The notes: generated from the sequence alone by a model not told the origin. A DNA stretch of 64,000 bases from Cylindrodendrum hubeiense (GCA_014621425.1 JAANBB010000111.1:38677-102676), one strand, 5' to 3'. Shown: positions 22,249 to 34,313, counted from the first letter of the stretch. Translations and numbers: made by a program.

Positions 22249-25200
22249 AGAACGCAATACGGTTAGACGGAGGAAGGGATAAAGGCATTGCGGTGTAATA
22301 TTTTGCGGGGGTGGAGTCTGAGCGTCTGCAAAGATACAGAACCAGACTCTGGCGCCGAGGGAAGAGCACTTCCAAAGGCGGGGAACGGGAATTTCTGTTT
22401 AATTTAGCATGCATCGATCAACCTGGACTCGCGAAGCGAGAGGACCGAAATGCATCGATGGGTCGATGGGTCGATAGATGGATAGGCGGTCTGGCCTCAA
22501 ACAATACGGTTCCATGTTTCCATGACTTCCAAGTGTCCATGGCTTCGATATTCGCTCGTCTCCGAAATGTGATGATCTTCCATTGGGCCACTGGGGCAAA
22601 TAGAGTCCATTGTGCCCCATGTTGGCGTTTATCCCCTGTCTGCCACGGCATAGCTTGCAGCTTCTCCGCACTTTTCCCCTCGTTTTGTGAGTACGAATGC
22701 GAAGAAACCATGCCAATCTCACCCATCTCCCCTCAGCCGGGCGGAGAAGACGCGGGGATGAAGACGGGGTGCGTGGTTTTGTTGCTCGCTTCTCAGCTTG
22801 GATTGGATTAAAGGATGGTTAGATCGTCTTGGCCACGGAGAGCGTGACGCTCCTGGCCTGCGTCCGCATGTACGTCCGCCTGCCCCAACGGCAGTAGATA
22901 GCGGCAACAAGGAAGGAAATGGATGAAGGGAAAGGCAGGATGGCACGGTGGCTGACAGAAACCAACAACCCCTGACCAAAACCAAGGTCTAGAAGAGTGA
23001 GCCGTGACAGTGAGCGAAGTTGGTGTGCACACCCGCAGGAAACGACCACGCGATATGATGTGGATGGGGAACAAAGACAGAAAGAAGTCCAAGTCCAAGA
23101 TTCTTCGATAACGGTATTAAAAAGAATTGTTGGACAGGATTTCCTGAGACCGTGTGTATGAGAAATGTGTTAGGCATGGGATGGGGCGTGGGTTTCGAGG
23201 GGCCGGCCGATATGAGGGTGGTGGTCGGTCCAGGTCGGCTATTGTGAGAGTTCGGGTGTAAGGGAGCAGCAAACACAACGGTGCAGCGCAGCAGTACAGG
23301 GGAGGGTCCTCGACGGAGACCGCTGCAGGAGTGGGTTTTCGAGGTGACGGGAGTGCGCAGGTAAAAGTCATGCAAAAGGCGAGAGAGAGTGGTTGATAGG
23401 GATACCCGGCAGTTTTCTTTTTCTTGCCGTCATCGGGCGTTTGCATTGATAGAAAAGGGATGCAGTTCATGTCATAGCATGGGTCTTGTTGGTAATGTTG
23501 GTAAGAGACAGGCCAAGCTGAGTGATAACTAATTGCCAGGGAAGGTAGCCTGTCACATTTGAAAACGGTACGTAGGTACTTCTTAGCGCTGTGGCGGCCA
23601 TGGTGGCGACGATGAGCCGCAAGTCAAGCCTCCCAACTAGCCACATTCAAGACGCCACAAACTACTTGTGAGGCTCAGTTCAAGGTTCAGATCTGTGAAG
23701 CTGTGGCTGCAACGCAGTCTATCTCAGCCTCAAGTACGGATATCAGACGTCGTCGATCATGGACATCTCGGACATATCCATCACTCTGTGTGCAACGGGC
23801 AAGAACACACACACACAGGGCTTGCCACTGACCCCCAAAGACTCACTCATCATCGATTTTTCTTTATCCTCGGTTATTCCAACGTGGCTGAATGGTCCAC
23901 GCTGGAAAATGTGGTCCCCACGCTAGAACCCAAATCTCCTGACTTCGATGGATCCAGGGATCCTCTTAATGGGTCCCAAGCCGTTCCCGTTCCTGTTCCC
24001 TGCGCAATCAATGCAAATGATTAAGACCCAAGGGAAAAATCAGCGACGTCGGAAGCCCGGGCTGAGCCGGGACGCGGGACGAGGGTGTCTTGGGGCCAAT
24101 GGGGAGCGCCGTGAGGCCCTGGCAGTTCCTGGTTTTGAGGCTACAACAGGAATTAGTGGAGACGCGGTGTCTCGGTGATGATCCGCGGTGGAGATGGAGG
24201 CTCATCGACGGGAATTGCGACGGACACAGGCTGCTGGCGATTCGCAGCTCCACTTTTGCAGGACCATGGCGAGGTTTTAGAGGGAGCCGCATCCGCTTTG
24301 GTAGGGGAGCAGAGTACGTAGCGAGGATAACAACGAGCGAACCGTGATGACGAGTTTGCGAATGCCGACGGAGCACCGAGAAGGAGATAGACATGGCATG
24401 GGAGGAGATGAAGATGCGCTGAAGCAATACGAGTCTGGCACAATATGACACAACAATCTAGATGGGAGAAAGCACATCACCCACGCATTACCAAGACACA
24501 CGCATACAACGCGCATGCACACTTACCACTCACTCACCACTTGCTCACCACGCTCTAGGTACCTTAGGGGAATTTAGGTACCTTAGGGGCATCCGACGCC
24601 ACCTTGCCCCTGGACGGGAAGCATCAGCCACAGCAGCCGCTGGATACGTCCATGCCCTTCACCCTTCACCCCCCTCACCCCCTTCATCCCTACATCCATC
24701 CAACCATCCCCTTGACCACCCCCTAGGCCCTAGGCGCCTGTTTTTCTAATGGCTGCTATTCCTGTTCGTCGGAGGCACGGTACACTGCTGGCTGGCCTTG
24801 GCTGGCTTGGCTGGCTTGGCTAACAGGACTCACATGTTGGCAAAACGCGGGGAAATGGAGAAGAGGAAAGGAGGGGAAACCGGACCATGATCATGCGGAC
24901 GCTGTCATCCTGTGTGCCCTCCAGAAGCCAGAAACGGCACGGGGCCGGTCTCGCTGTGCGGTTTCAGAGGCGAAAATGCCACTGAAAAGTGCCATGACGA
25001 CAGCATGAAAAAACGACACACGCTGGGGCGAGTTCTGTCAAAGAAAAGGGTCCCCGTCCGGACGTCTCTCGGTCGACCTCGGGCAGCGGAATTCCCAGGG
25101 GGGGCGTGTGTGTGGCCTTTCCGCAGGCACCGCTCTCTACCAGACCGACACAGGCCCAACCAGCACACAGCGACGCCCAGGCCCAGGGTGCCACGATCCA

Positions 25201-25694
25201 GCCAGCAGGGGCGGATATACCCCCACAGCTGGCCTCGTTCCCCACAAGGCGTCTCGCTGCGTGTGAGCGAGAAGGCGTCCGCAGGAAGAGGCGTTCCGGG
25301 ACTGTCCAGCGTAGCGTCCAAGCTTGCGATGTGACTTGGCCTTGCGCTGCTGCTTCCAACGTGTTCGGCTTCGGCTCGTTCGCAGGGGGAGTGTGAGGAC
25401 CGAGGATAGAGGAGAACATAAATACCCAGGGGCCGCCCTCGAGGCCATACCGAGATGTTTCTGAAGCAGACACTACAAGAGCAATAATAAGCAATCCACA
25501 GACTTTCCTGTTCAGTCATATACACCATCAACCTGCCATCCCATCCTCTTCATCCAGGACCTGGTCCCTTGTCATCCACGGTTATCATCAACACCACACC
25601 AGCAACACTCCTCCACCACTCTGCCAAATATTACGCACCAGTCACCAAATCACCACACCCCTTATTCAAGCACCTCACCTTCGCCGCCATCATC
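22249..25694. other. Non-coding: LSC2 3' region and upstream of the Ser-rich gene
   Basis: 3.4 kb without a supported gene. Visible elements are a GGTCGAT-type microsatellite near 22447-22480, a duplicated 15-mer (TAGGTACCTTAGGGG at 24556-24570 and 24575-24589), and a CT-rich run near 24655-24730. A tRNA-like A-box at about 23887 has no matching B-box. Confidence 0.55.
25418..25424 (+). promoter_or_regulatory. TATA-like element before the small Ser-rich gene
   Basis: ATAAATA lies about 275 nt before the ATG at 25695. It is followed by C/A-rich leader sequence (CACCATCAACC-type), typical of fungal transcripts. This supports a real promoter, though the distance implies a leader of about 240 nt. 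Confidence 0.4.
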
Positions 25695-25979
25695 ATGCCT
25701 TCCGGAAAGAAGAGTTGGTTCGCCCGCCACTGTGCTCCTCCTCCCCCCCTCAACAACACTTCGGCCTGCCCCTGCGCCTCATGCTACAACGTCGGCACCA
25801 ATTCTGCGTCCCACGGCAGCTCAAGTTACTCTTACGACTACTCCTACGCTTCATCAACATCACGACCTGCTGATACCCGGGCCGCCAGCCTGCGCTCCGC
25901 AAATTCGTCAGACAGCGCGTCCATCAGCAGCGCTTCCACGGCCACCACCACGACCCATGTCGAGCACGTCAAGCACTAG
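25695..25979 (+). CDS. Small Ser/Thr-rich protein of unknown function
   Basis: Single exon, 94 residues. The ATG at 25695 is in good context (ATCATCATGCC) and begins MPSGKKSWFARHC. Four cysteines lie in the first third (HCAPPPP..., then SACPCASCYN: Cys-X-Cys-X2-Cys). The remainder is Ser/Tyr/Thr-rich (SSSYSYDYSYASS) and ends in HVEHVKH. There is no signal peptide or membrane segment, and I do not recognise a family. Support comes from the upstream TATA-like element, the CAACC-rich leader and a T-rich 3' region. An in-frame open stretch runs back to 25569 but lacks coding character. Small stress- or conidiation-related fungal proteins can look like this, but the function is not known. Confidence 0.5.
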   Translation: MPSGKKSWFARHCAPPPPLNNTSACPCASCYNVGTNSASHGSSSYSYDYSYASSTSRPADTRAASLRSANSSDSASISSASTATTTTHVEHVKH

Positions 25980-27016
25980 AAAGGGATGAGCGTCCTTAAT
26001 TAGTTGATTTATGCACACCTTGAGCACACATGGCATTCCCTTCCTGAACACCATGCACACATATATACCCGCATCTGATGGCCTTTTTATTTATCTCTTG
26101 CGAGCCTGGCGTTTTTCTTTTTAGGGAAGAGAAGGAAATTTCAGCGAGGAAAATGGGAACTTTTTAGGAGGAACAACACTGAATACACACACACACAATC
26201 ACACAATCACACAATGGCCACTGCCTGACAACAGAAAAGTGGCCCACACACGACGCTCGCCTTCGTTTTGCGATCTGATGCTTGTCATGAAATCAAACCG
26301 CTGTGATTGCTGGGACCAGGGCGGTAGCGCGCTGGGACCATCACGTCAGGCTGCGACGGAAAGGCTCCGTGTGCGCTGAGCTGTGCGAGCTGGGCTGACC
26401 TTGCTCGTCTCGTCTCGTCTCACTGACCATCGCTCTCTCTCTCGCCTTTCGTCTCCCACTGGCGTGGCTCCTTCGGACGAGAGACTCGGTGGCCGATACG
26501 ACGGCCGAGACGAGCATCGAAACGAACCTGGTTTTCGGTGGACATGGCTCCGGGCGGGAGTGGAGACAGGCCCGAGAGCCTTGAAACAGAGTCCGATCCC
26601 GGTACACCAGTCGGGATGAACAATGCTCCCCCTTGAAGGGGTGTTGGGTCGCGTAAATAAAACAGAAGCAGAGCAACATTAGCATTAGACGCTGAATGAA
26701 TTCACCATGATCCAATCATTATTCACTTGACGCTTGGTTGGTCCGTCTTTGGGGCGCTGCGCCGCCCACGGCTCTCATGATTCATTCCATCTCATATCTG
26801 CCGCATGGGCTCTCTTTAGTAATCCCCGGCTTTTGACGTCACCTCATCCCACTCAGCAACATCCAAGCCTGGTATGCGCAGACAGCACACCAAATGCTCC
26901 ACGAACCGATGCATCCATCAACGGCAGCCAGTTCCTCCATTCTTCTGTATTTGTCTTTATTGAGCGAAGATTGATCTGCATCAGATCCCGTAAGTCTCTT
27001 TTACTAAATCGTCGTC
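25980..27016. other. Non-coding interval
   Basis: 1 kb between the Ser-rich gene and the kinase gene. It holds ACACACAATC microsatellite sequence at about 26185-26215 and a CT-rich stretch before 27017. No gene seen. Confidence 0.6.
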
Positions 27017-28198
27017 ATGGCGGCCACCGTCGTCGACCCGGCTCTGCTTGAGGCTCTCGGGCTGGACCCCGCCAACAGCGAAATCAATTCTCACGGCGGC
27101 TCGGGCTTTTCCTCGACGTTCAAGCTGTCGTCGATAGTCGACGGGAAGCCGGTGAATTATTTCGTCAAGACTGGCGCAGGAAAAGAAGCCGAGGACATGT
27201 TTCGTGGTGCGTAGCTCTGGCTTGAGTCGCCGTCTCATATCATCTTTCCTCCCTCTCATGACATCTGACCATTTCACGTCGCCTCACTCTGTCTCATCAC
27301 CACTACCATATCCGTCTCCGACCCATATATTAACGTCAACTAACACCCCCAGGTGAACACGCCTCCCTCAACGCCATCCACGATACCGTCCCCAACTTCT
27401 GCCCGCGCTCCTACGCCCACGGTGCCCTCTCCGTGCCGAACAAGTACTTCCTTGCCACCGACTTCCTCGACCTAGGTTCCTCCGCTCCTGGTGGCTCCCA
27501 CCTCTCCTTTGCCGAGAAGCTCGTCCAAATGCATACCACCCCGGCGCCCATCCCTGAGGGCCACGATAAGCCCGTCTTCGGGTTCCCCATACCAACCTGC
27601 TGCGGCTCCACGGAGCAAGATAACTCCTTCAAGACCTCTTGGGCTGACTTTTATGCAGAGAATCGTCTGCGCTGGGTCTTGGGGAAGGCGGTCCGGAACA
27701 ATGGCTCTGATGCGGAATTCGAGAGGGCCGTTGAGACAGTAGCGAGCAAGGTGGTCCCACGACTCATTGGAGGCGATTTCGTCAAGGGCATCATCCCGGT
27801 CGTTATCCATGGTGATCTATGGAGCGGTAATCACTCGCGGGGCCAGATCGCCGGTTCCGGAGGATGCGAGGAAGTCGTATACGATCCGGCCGTTGTGTAC
27901 GGCCACTCCGAGTACGAGCTGGGCATCATGAGGATGTTTGGTGGGTTCAGCCCACACTTCTGGGACGAGTACAACAAGCTCATGCCCAAGGCCGAACCTG
28001 TGGCCGAATGGGATGACCGTGTGAGGCTGTATGAGTTGTAAGTGCTTCCCGCGGTCTAAGGTTTATTGTCGGACAGATGGCATGCTGATTGATACTCGCA
28101 GATACCACCACTTGAATCACTTTGCCATGTTTGGGGGAGGTTATCGCGGAGGAGCCATGTCCATTATGCGGAAGCTCATCGCCAAATACGGAAACTGA
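27017..28198 (+). CDS. Fructosamine-3-kinase-like protein (ketosamine kinase family)
   Basis: Exons 27017-27206, 27353-28037 and 28102-28198 (introns 146 and 64 nt) give 323 residues. The phase is exact at both joins (G|GT for Gly, TT|A for Leu). The fold is aminoglycoside-phosphotransferase-like. An N-lobe with GGSGFSSTFK acts as the nucleotide loop, YFVKTGAG carries the ATP-binding Lys, and EHASLNAI is the family's helix. The catalytic loop HGDLWSGN is near residues 216-223, and YDPAVVYGHSEYELGIMRMFGGF is the fructosamine-kinase signature with the metal-binding Asp. The family phosphorylates ketosamines on glycated protein, which then break down; the fungal substrate is unproven. No targeting signal is evident, so it is probably cytosolic. 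Confidence 0.9.
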
Positions 28199-28393
28199 GC
28201 GGCTCGTAGAGTAAAAGAATAGACAATTGATTTGAGATTGAGATTCCATCAACCTCGTGACGTATATATGCCTCGACGCCTCCATCGTGATCGCTGTGTA
28301 TGTAATATCTCTAAGTAACCGACTGTACCTCGCCAGAAAATGCAATGACTCCTCGAGAATCCAAAATGCAGCACAAAATGATGGTGTAGAGCT

Positions 28394-29150
28394 TCATGCA
28401 GCGAGCATCGCTGGTTGCTTCGTCCGCGCGGCTTGCGGCTCGGGTTCGTCTTCTGCATGCCTCACAACAGGCAACTCGGTATCGGGTACAATGGGGAGTG
28501 CTTCGCCCGACATTTCGGCTTCGAGCGCTGCCAGTTCGTCTTCCACCTCTTCCTCGTCGTGGTTCGATATGCGGCCTCCCAGCATTTCGCTAACTTCCTA
28601 CACAGTTTGTTAGTGCGTCTTGCTCGTGGAGCGTCTATGCAGAAGATATAAGCCCCTACCTTCTGGTACGCGATTGCGTCCGCCGTCTCGCCCATGAGCT
28701 TCTCTACGTGATCAATGCCGCCCATCTCGGTGTGAATTTCCTTGAGGACCTTTGTTCCCTGCTGCAAGCCAAAGACGACGTCCTTGCTTATCAGGGCGAA
28801 TTCGACGCTGGACGTCAACTTTTCGAGTTGCTCCAACTGGGCGTCGGTCTTGGCGAGTAGCGACTCCTGATACTTCTTGCGCCGCAGGGCGAGCAGGGCG
28901 CGCGGCTTGTCGCCCTTGGCGAGCATCTGCTTCGCAATGTCGGTCTCCTTGTCTGTGAGGACGGTGACGCGGCGCTGGTACTGATGTAGCTTATCGCGCT
29001 GGTTCTTCATGTCCAGGATCGCCCTAGCGGAGGGAGGGGGTCAGTATAGGCGGTCACGAGCGCGACGAGGCAGCGAGATGGAGAGAGGAATGGGCGCGGG
29101 ATGAATGCTCACTTGTCCTGGGCAGTAACTTTACTTGCGTTCCCCCCCAT
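28394..29150 (-). CDS. VPS20: ESCRT-III subunit Vps20 (CHMP6 family)
   Basis: Three exons on the minus strand, 29150-29113, 29023-28660 and 28597-28394 (introns 89 and 62 nt), give 201 residues. The first exon encodes only MGGNASKVTAQD plus part of a Lys. The MGxxxS start fits N-myristoylation, which is known for Vps20. The Snf7-type helical core follows (DMKNQRDKLHQYQRRV, DKPRALLALRRKKYQESLL, MGETADAIAYQKEVSEML). The acidic C-terminal tail EEEVEDELAALEAEM matches the MIM region that recruits Vps4. Vps20 nucleates Snf7 polymers at endosomes after ESCRT-II binding. The gene is divergent from RIX7, with 452 nt between the starts. Confidence 0.93.
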
Positions 29151-29602
29151 TGTGAAAGCGCGGCCACGGATCCTGCCGTAGAGTAGCCTGTCGAGGGTAT
29201 ATCGGTTGTTGAGAGGGCGATAATGCGATTGCGACTGTTGGGAGTCGGCACTGTCACGAGGGACAATCGTCATCGGAGGCCGAACGCCTTGCGGGTCAGC
29301 TTTATCGATAAGGAAACGCCCCGCCACAGTCTGACACAACTATGCACACACATGCTCCATTTGGCAGCCCCAAGGCTGGCTCAACTATTTTGTCCACCGG
29401 CCCTCATCTTCAAACCAACAACTTTTTTTGTCAATCGGCGCCGACTGCGCAAACACTTTGCCTCTGCAGGCGCTTTGCCGGTGTAGACATTTTTCTTGCA
29501 CGCATATATACCCCGACGCACATTGCCCTCGTTCGAATTACTCCCTTGCGCACGACTGAATCACACCTCTCGACCAGGCGAAGAGCGACTTATGCCATCA
29601 CG
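29151..29602. other. Shared intergenic region of divergent VPS20 and RIX7
   Basis: 452 nt separate the two ATGs. An open frame in the RIX7 frame extends back to 29342, but it is leader-like in composition and the Met at 29603 has the better start context. Confidence 0.55.
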
Positions 29603-31873
29603 ATGGCAGGAAAAAAACCCATCACCCTTCGCCCGGGCCTCGACCGAGATGTCTACCAGATCCTCAAAAAACTCGAGGATGCCAACGACGGCAAGCCCTT
29701 CAAGACCATCACAGCCATATACGACGCCATCAAGCGCTCCAACTCCAGCTTGAGCCGACAAAAGAAGCGGCCCCTCGAAGACTCCATCGACAAGGTTCTC
29801 CAGTTCCGTAAGCAAGAATTGGACGAGTCCGACTCGGAGGCCGAGCTCGACCAAGCCGAGCCCGTGAAGCCCGACGACGACCGATTCCTGCTTAACAGGC
29901 AGATGACGAAGCTATGGCATCCAGAACCTGCACCGCAGACGCCCGCAAGCGAGGGCCGCTCAGCCAAGAAGCGTCGCCTTCAGGCCGAAGGCGAGGAGCG
30001 AGCAGGTGGAAACGAGTCGGCGACATCGGCGCCTGCATTAACACCAGCGCCATCCAACGGCCAGGTCGAGACGGATGCACCGCCCACTGAGAAGCCGGAG
30101 AAAACACACCACAAGAAGTCGCAGAAGTCGAGTCGCTTCAAGGTCGAGCACCCATCCAATGCGCAAAGGTTAGGAGGCGTGAGCGAGGTGTACGACCAGC
30201 TACTAAACCAGACGCGCTATCTCCTAAAACACCCAGAACTATACGTCGAACAGGGTTGGCGGCAAGTCCCTGGCATTATCCTCTCGGGACCAGCTGGAGT
30301 TGGAAAGAAGGCATTAGTCCGTTCCTTGGTATCGAATCTCGAAGTCCCGATTGTGTCTCTTATGGGGTGCCTTGAGGACCCCGAGCGCATGGAAAGGAGT
30401 CTCAACGATGCGATTGAAGAAGCCATGCGGCTGGCCCCATGCATCATCTTCATCGAACGGCTAGATTGGTACATGTCAAATCCCGGAGCGAATAGTCACG
30501 GCGAGCATCACCGCCGCACCGTAACACAGTTCGAACAGCAGATGCGGAGAATCCAACAGGATCAGCCCAAGGACAGGCCCATCCTAGCCATGGCCACGAC
30601 ATCGAGGATCTCGGATGTGGACCCTGCGGTGCTCAAGATGAGCTTGTTTGAGAGAACGATCGAGATGAGGGTACCGGACCTTGAGGCCCGACAGGATATC
30701 TTCAAGGTAGTTACGGATGGCATGAATCTTGCCGAGGACGTCGACTTTGTGGAGTTGGCCAGGATCACGCACGGGTTTGTGGGTGCCGATATCGTCAACG
30801 TCATGACACTGGCTCAACAAGTCGCTCTTGAGCGAATCATGTCAGACGAAGACAGTCGGAGACAAATTCTAGGCCCTGAGCAACAAATCGGTGATGCTAT
30901 GGAGATCTCGGAAGAGATCGTACCGTCGGCTTTCCATGACCTCCCTTCGCATCCTGTCAGTATAGGGGATTTCAAGACCGCCATCAAGGGCTTCACCCCT
31001 TCCCTCCGCAAGGACGGTTTTACCAGCATCCCCAACGTCACCTGGTCGCAGGTCGGCGCGCTCTGCGACGTGCGAGAACAGCTCAACATGTCTATCATCG
31101 GTCCTATCAAGCACCCCGAGATCTATCAAAGTGCCGGTCTGAATCGTCCCGCTGGCTGCCTCATCTGGGGCCCTCCCGGCTGCGGAAAAACGCTTGTGGC
31201 CCAGGCACTAGCCAACGAAGCCCAGGCCAGTTTCATCCTTATCAACGGCCCAGAACTGCTCAACAAATACGTCGGTGAATCAGAGCGTGCGGTGCGAGAG
31301 CTCTTCAACCGGGCGCGGTCGTCAACACCGTGTATTCTATTCTTCGACGAAATGGATTCCATCGTGCCCAAGCGCGATAATGCATCAACAGAATCCGGTA
31401 CCCGCGTTGTCAACGCCCTCCTCACCGAGCTTGATGGCGCTCAGGGTCGTGCGGGCGTCTATGTTATTGGCACGACGAACCGACCAGATATGATCGACCC
31501 GGCGATGCTCCGCCCCGGTCGTCTCAGTGTGCGGTTATTCGTCGACCTACCCACCGCTGACGAACGAACCGATATCCTAAGGGCCGTTTATCGCACCAAC
31601 CACCCCGGAGCAGGGCCCGAGGAGCTCGCCCAGCTCGATGCCATCGCCCTCGACTCCCGTTGTGACGGGTTTAGCGGTGCGGACTTGGACGGTCTACACA
31701 TCAAGGCGGCGGAAAACACTCTAAAACGGTGGTTTAAGGGGGAAACTGGTGGACAATTGAAGCCAGAGATCGGGGAAGCGGACTGGGAGCATGCACTCGC
31801 CACCACTCGCCGCAGTGTTGCTAACCCGGAGGTGTACCGCAAATTGGATCGAAAACTGCGTGAATCAACCTAG
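29603..31873 (+). CDS. RIX7: Rix7/NVL-type AAA ATPase with degenerate first ATPase domain
   Basis: Single exon, 756 residues from the ATG at 29603 (ACGATGG context). The N-terminal domain ([14 protein letters not shown]... [13 protein letters not shown]) resembles that of Rix7, followed by a basic nuclear-type stretch ([19 protein letters not shown]). D1 at about 200-420 has GPAGVGKK in place of a GPPGCGKT Walker A, IFIER in place of the Walker B FIDE, and [21 protein letters not shown] where sensor 1 and the arginine fingers should be. D2 at about 500-740 is intact: [47 protein letters not shown]. Rix7 strips Nsa1 from pre-60S particles in the nucleus. Here only D2 should hydrolyse ATP. This may be the sole Rix7 or a diverged paralogue. 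Confidence 0.85.
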   Translation: MAGKKPITLRPGLDRDVYQILKKLEDANDGKPFKTITAIYDAIKRSNSSLSRQKKRPLEDSIDKVLQFRKQELDESDSEAELDQAEPVKPDDDRFLLNRQMTKLWHPEPAPQTPASEGRSAKKRRLQAEGEERAGGNESATSAPALTPAPSNGQVETDAPPTEKPEKTHHKKSQKSSRFKVEHPSNAQRLGGVSEVYDQLLNQTRYLLKHPELYVEQGWRQVPGIILSGPAGVGKKALVRSLVSNLEVPIVSLMGCLEDPERMERSLNDAIEEAMRLAPCIIFIERLDWYMSNPGANSHGEHHRRTVTQFEQQMRRIQQDQPKDRPILAMATTSRISDVDPAVLKMSLFERTIEMRVPDLEARQDIFKVVTDGMNLAEDVDFVELARITHGFVGADIVNVMTLAQQVALERIMSDEDSRRQILGPEQQIGDAMEISEEIVPSAFHDLPSHPVSIGDFKTAIKGFTPSLRKDGFTSIPNVTWSQVGALCDVREQLNMSIIGPIKHPEIYQSAGLNRPAGCLIWGPPGCGKTLVAQALANEAQASFILINGPELLNKYVGESERAVRELFNRARSSTPCILFFDEMDSIVPKRDNASTESGTRVVNALLTELDGAQGRAGVYVIGTTNRPDMIDPAMLRPGRLSVRLFVDLPTADERTDILRAVYRTNHPGAGPEELAQLDAIALDSRCDGFSGADLDGLHIKAAENTLKRWFKGETGGQLKPEIGEADWEHALATTRRSVANPEVYRKLDRKLREST

Positions 31874-33139
31874 ATTTCTGTATTGAATGCAAGATACCAA
31901 AAGAAATAATAAACTATCCTAAGATGAAATTAACGGTTACGAATGTAACCATGGTGGGAGTTTGTCTTTGGAATATAACTAGAATGAGTGATACGCAACG
32001 CAGTGAATGTCACCCATCAATCATGGCCATCCATGAAGAGAATGACCATGTCATTTCAATTATATATATATGCTCCAAGCCTGAAATCTTACCTAACAAT
32101 ACGTGGTGCTAGATATTGCCTACCTGGTACCTACCTATACAGGAGTACAAACGCTGACAGAACACCTCAACCTCAAGGTATGCAAGGCGGTTAGGGCCCC
32201 GCAGTTCCCTGTGGCGCTCTGGTGTATTCGTCTCCCTTTACTCCCCACTCGGGCATATTCCTGGAGATTTCCGTACATGCCAAGTTGTTCGGATTTGGGC
32301 AGATTTTACGGTAATCTTCTTTCATAGTGGGTTGAGACGAGATCGACATGTGGTTTCATGAACCCAGACACGATGGCATCGAGCTCGTCATAGCTTCCTT
32401 CAAGGAACACGAAACGGAGAGCACGACGCAAGCAACGATAAACACAATATGCGGCTAGTAATATTCAGTAATAATAGAGCAAGTAATATACCGACAGGCC
32501 GGTCCATCAGGTCATTACCACACTGCAGCCTTGCATCACACGTGTGTCTAAGGCTTAAATTGACTTCGAGTCGGGTCGTACAAGCCCTCCCTAATTAGCC
32601 AGGGCAAGGGTCCCGCCTAACAAGGCCAGCGCCGCCGATCATCGACAAGAAAATACCCCCACTGTTCCGGGGAAACGGAAATAGCTCGGCAAAGTGCCCC
32701 CCCAAACATTCAATTTCACTTTGGTGACTCAAAACCACGCAGAGTCAGCCAAGGCAGATGGTCAGAATCGGTCTGGAACGCTGTCACATGTCCTCGGCCC
32801 CTTCGCCGAAATGAGACCCGGTGGTCGGGAGAGACATCTGATCAATGGCGGGATTTAAGGAATGGATTGGGAGAGAGCAGAATTATTATCTTGAAATTCT
32901 ATTTCTTGATTGTTGTGAGCGAGCTGGATCCACCCCTTTTCTCTAATGGGTATTTCGTCGGGCTCCGGCCCCCACTCCTGGTTGCAGAGGGACAAGGCGC
33001 ATGAAGAGGAGATGGAAATAGGTACAAGCACAGTGTGGTGGTGCGCCGACTACTCTAAGTGCTGTGTGGTCTATAATACAATCGCCCCTGGCGCCTCCGT
33101 CTATCAAAGTCGTAACATTACACGCGAGTCTCAGGTCGC
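31874..33139. other. Non-coding interval between convergent RIX7 and cytochrome c
   Basis: 1.3 kb, AT-rich directly after the RIX7 stop (probable 3' region), with a TACCTGGTACCTACCT cluster at 32119-32137. No gene seen. Confidence 0.6.
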
Positions 33140-34040
33140 TTAAGAGGTCTCCTTCTTGAGGTAGCTGTGAGAGGAAACGGGTCAGCACATTGGTCGTTGG
33201 CCAGGGAGAGCAGCTTTTCTCATGGGCACTCATAGAGAGGCTCCACGAGTGTGCAGCTGTGTGCACAGGACAAAGAACTTACGCGATCAGGTTTTCCCTG
33301 TCAGCCGCCTTCTTGAGACCACCGAAGGCCATCTTGGTGCCGGGGAGGTACTTCTTGGGGTTCTCAAGGTAGTCGAAGAGGGTCTTGTCGTCCCAGGTGA
33401 TGCCGGCCTTCTTGTTGGCGTCGGTGTAGGCGTAGCCCTCGACGGCACCAGTCTTGCGGCCGAAGAGGCCGAACAGGGCGGGGCCGATCTTGTTGCCGCC
33501 GTCCTTGTCAACGGTGTGGCAGTTGGCACATCGGGTGGTGAAGAGCTTGGCTCCCTTCTTAACGTCGCCTGGAGGAGTGAGTTAGTCAAGGGGTGCACTT
33601 GTAGCCGCGAGTCGGAGCAGTGAGCGTCCGCTGAGCTTCGGAGGGTGGTGAGTCCGGGAGGAAAACAATTGACGGCGACTGAGGAGAGAGGGTCCCCAAG
33701 TGATTCAGAGGCATCAGAGAGGCAGTGTCTTGGTCATTTGTCGAGGAACCGAGGGTGGTGGAAGCCCTGGCCCTGGGAAAATGACGCAGGCAACAAGGCG
33801 GCCTGGTGTGCGCCACGAGGGTCGCAGCAGCACCAGAACAGCGTCGCCGGCTTCAGACACTGCGTGGAAATCCACGCCTCTGATCGCGAGGGCATCGTGA
33901 GCCCTCTCGCAGTCTCAATTGGCATCCGTAGCCCCGGACCCGGCCACCCAACCTCGGCAGTGGGCGCCTGGGAAGAGTGCTCGTGGTTTGCGCTGGGCGT
34001 ATGCGTGCGCGGGAAAGGGTGCGAACTTACCGCCAGCCAT
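33140..34040 (-). CDS. CYC1: Cytochrome c
   Basis: Three exons on the minus strand, 34040-34031 (10 nt), 33568-33283 and 33164-33140, with introns of 462 and 118 nt, give 106 residues starting [13 protein letters not shown]. Heme attachment motif CANCH, axial Met in the PGTKMAFGG loop, and the [13 protein letters not shown] segment are all present; the last exon encodes only YLKKETS. It carries electrons from complex III to cytochrome oxidase in the intermembrane space. The first coding exon holds just MAG plus one base and is followed by the longest intron in the window. Two CCAAT boxes stand 270-370 nt upstream, as expected for a Hap-complex target. The gene is divergent from another mitochondrial protein gene. 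Confidence 0.96.
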
Positions 34041-34313
34041 TGTGATTGAGGATTGATTAAATTAACGGAGAAATGGTGAGGGTTCGTGAGGCGGATCGAG
34101 GACCGAGTCGTTTAGAGAGCAGGTGAGAGGAGTGAGAGGGAAGAGAAGGAAAAAAATCAGGACAGGGCCGGCTCCAAAAAGTTTATGACAGCATGACACG
34201 ACGGCGTCGAACCCCGGGGCGGATTGGGGCGGATTAGGGCGAAGTGGGGGACTTGACGGGGGCAGTGGTTGGCAAACGGACCTTCGGCAGCCACAAGTGG
34301 CACGGGGCGCAGG

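Noticed and set aside
23880..23960. tRNA-like A-box (TGGCTGAATGG)
   Set aside because: No GGTTCGAATCC-type B-box and no acceptor-stem pairing at the right distance.
29342..29602. 87-residue N-terminal extension of the Rix7-like protein
   Set aside because: Sequence is promoter/leader-like and lies in the short divergent region with VPS20; Met at 29603 has better context and fits Rix7 N-termini.
33645..34049. 134-residue plus frame inside cytochrome c intron 1
   Set aside because: Lies within the intron, no recognisable features; the CYC1 splice is certain from the protein.
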